Source: Terriglobus sp. RCC_193 (GTDB lineage Bacteria > Acidobacteriota > Terriglobia > Terriglobales > Acidobacteriaceae). Taken from it: 64,000 nt of DNA. The notes beneath the pieces are model-generated. The model was not told where the DNA came from. It did not search any database and saw only the letters and a program-made list of their open reading frames with translations. Both the position numbers and the translations under genes were made by a program. Positions 62,668 to 64,000 of this stretch are shown in pieces; position 1 is the first letter of the stretch, and every line of letters starts with the position of its first letter. The DNA is taken from positions 930,001 through 994,000 of the forward strand of contig NZ_JBFUPK010000001.1 in NCBI RefSeq assembly GCF_041355105.1, in the 5' to 3' direction.

Positions 62668-63639
62668 ATGAAGGAGATGTCGCACAAACCGAAGAGCACA
62701 AAGGTCGATCTGGTGGGCGTGGGTCTGAACGCCACCGATACTGTCATTCCCCTTGCCAGCTTCCCCGCCCTCGGTTCCAAGACCGAATATTCAGAGCGCA
62801 GTATCCTTCTTGGCGGCGAAGTCTCCACTGCTGTCATTGCCTGCCGACGCTGGGGCCTGCGGACGCGTTACATCGGCCGTCTTGGCGACGATTACGCCGC
62901 ACGCCTCCATCGTGCCGCCTTTGACGATGTCGGTGTAGAAACGCACATCACCACCGTTGAGGATTCTGCCAGTCCGCAGTCGCTGATCCTTGTCGACGGC
63001 TCCGGTGAGCGCACGGTACTTTGCCATCGTGACCCGCGGCTTACGTTGCAACCGGAAGACCTTCACCGCGAATGGATCACTTCTGCTCGTGCGCTGCTCG
63101 TGGATGGCTATCACACCACTGCTGCGATCACCGCCGCCGGCTGGGCGCGTGAGGCCGGAATCCCCGTCATCGCAGATCTGGACGTCATCCGACCCGGAGT
63201 GGACGACCTGCTGCCATTGGTCGATTACGTTCTTGCCAGCCGCGAGTTCCCTTCCGCACTGACCGGCGAACCTGATCCATTGAAAGCTCTTAAACTTTTG
63301 CAGGAACGTGCGGATTGCAACCTTGCAGGTATCACCCTGGGGCTTGATGGTGTGCTCACCTTCAACGGCAAGCAGATCCTGCAGCGGCCAGCCTACCGCG
63401 TCTCAACAGTCGACACGACAGGAGCCGGTGATCTCTTCCATGCGGGCTTTATCTATGGCTTACTACAGGGCTGGCCACTGGAACGCCAGCTTGACTACGC
63501 CTGTGCTGCAGCCGCACTGAATTGCACCCGCGCAGGCGCACGTGGCCGCATTGGCACGGTAGAAGAAGTCACACGCATCATGCTCGCGGACCAGCGTTAT
63601 GCGATCCAGAATGCAGTTACGGAAAAGGCTGCTTCGTAG
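62668..63639 (+). CDS. PfkB-family sugar kinase
   Basis: This 323-aa ribokinase-like enzyme phosphorylates a sugar or ketodeoxy acid with ATP. It shows the N-terminal LLGGEVSTAVIACRRWG and the C-terminal anion-hole signature TTGAGDLFHAGF (about 249-260), with Asp254 the likely base. The substrate cannot be read. A ketodeoxygluconate kinase would complete the KduI/KduD route, and fructokinase or inositol-related kinases are alternatives. The ATG follows GGGGAG by four bases. A terminator separates it from inositol oxygenase. Confidence 0.85.
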   Translation: MKEMSHKPKSTKVDLVGVGLNATDTVIPLASFPALGSKTEYSERSILLGGEVSTAVIACRRWGLRTRYIGRLGDDYAARLHRAAFDDVGVETHITTVEDSASPQSLILVDGSGERTVLCHRDPRLTLQPEDLHREWITSARALLVDGYHTTAAITAAGWAREAGIPVIADLDVIRPGVDDLLPLVDYVLASREFPSALTGEPDPLKALKLLQERADCNLAGITLGLDGVLTFNGKQILQRPAYRVSTVDTTGAGDLFHAGFIYGLLQGWPLERQLDYACAAAALNCTRAGARGRIGTVEEVTRIMLADQRYAIQNAVTEKAAS

Positions 63640-63642
63640 GAG

Positions 63643-64000
<358 letters not shown>

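Overview
The window looks like chromosomal DNA of an acidobacterium of the Terriglobus/Granulicella/Edaphobacter type. The grounds are moderately high GC, a TIGR03435 protein, a VWFA-related acidobacterial-domain protein, two very large TonB-dependent receptors with an N-terminal carboxypeptidase-regulatory-like domain and no SusD partner, and GC-rich intergenic hairpin repeats. Genus is inference; no rRNA is present. I see no phage, transposase, integrase or CRISPR.

Bases 1-20700 are mostly housekeeping or mixed: a Tat-exported sulfatase, tRNA-Leu, a DUF4149 membrane protein, an EmrE-like SMR exporter, a VWA protein, an S55-type peptidase-like protein, a secreted propeller protein, a LolC/E-type permease, an esterase, RecQ, PdxS, a candidate structured RNA, a TIGR03435 protein, a frameshifted PAS-PAS-GGDEF protein, and a coupled phosphoketolase-acetate kinase pair.

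Bases 20893-38538 form the first pectin module: LacI regulator-GH95, a secreted esterase, a TonB receptor, an operon GH28 polygalacturonase - tandem CE12 rhamnogalacturonan acetylesterase - CE8 pectinesterase, then Tat-cupin, KduD and an exported VOC protein, divergent KduI, and a GH105 unsaturated uronyl hydrolase. Several promoters here carry copies of a palindrome with core AAACGTTT, typical of LacI-family operators. Between the two modules lie an 88-aa protein, Sua5/YrdC, a CYTH protein, tRNA-Gly and tRNA-Cys.

Bases 41177-55696 form the second module, for rhamnogalacturonan/rhamnose: a chimeric IclR-HTH plus periplasmic-binding-protein regulator, rhamnose isomerase, divergent RhaT, GH106 rhamnosidase, PL22 oligogalacturonate lyase, a second TonB receptor, and a GH105-CE12 fusion enzyme. 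A different motif (TTCTATTGAA-like) recurs at four promoters of this module and is the likely operator of the chimeric regulator.

Bases 55927-64000 hold a sugar epimerase and FAD oxidoreductase, a Rieske protein, a 38-aa membrane peptide, a GRP-type sugar transporter with no ATG/GTG/TTG start, a second LacI regulator, myo-inositol oxygenase, a PfkB kinase and the C-terminal part of NadC.

Taken together, the two modules would de-esterify pectin, cut homogalacturonan and rhamnogalacturonan, import oligomers through TonB receptors, release unsaturated galacturonate and rhamnose in the periplasm, and channel them via KduI/KduD and RhaT/RhaI. The later steps (KdgK, KdgA, rhamnulokinase, aldolase) are not visible here, unless the PfkB protein is KdgK.
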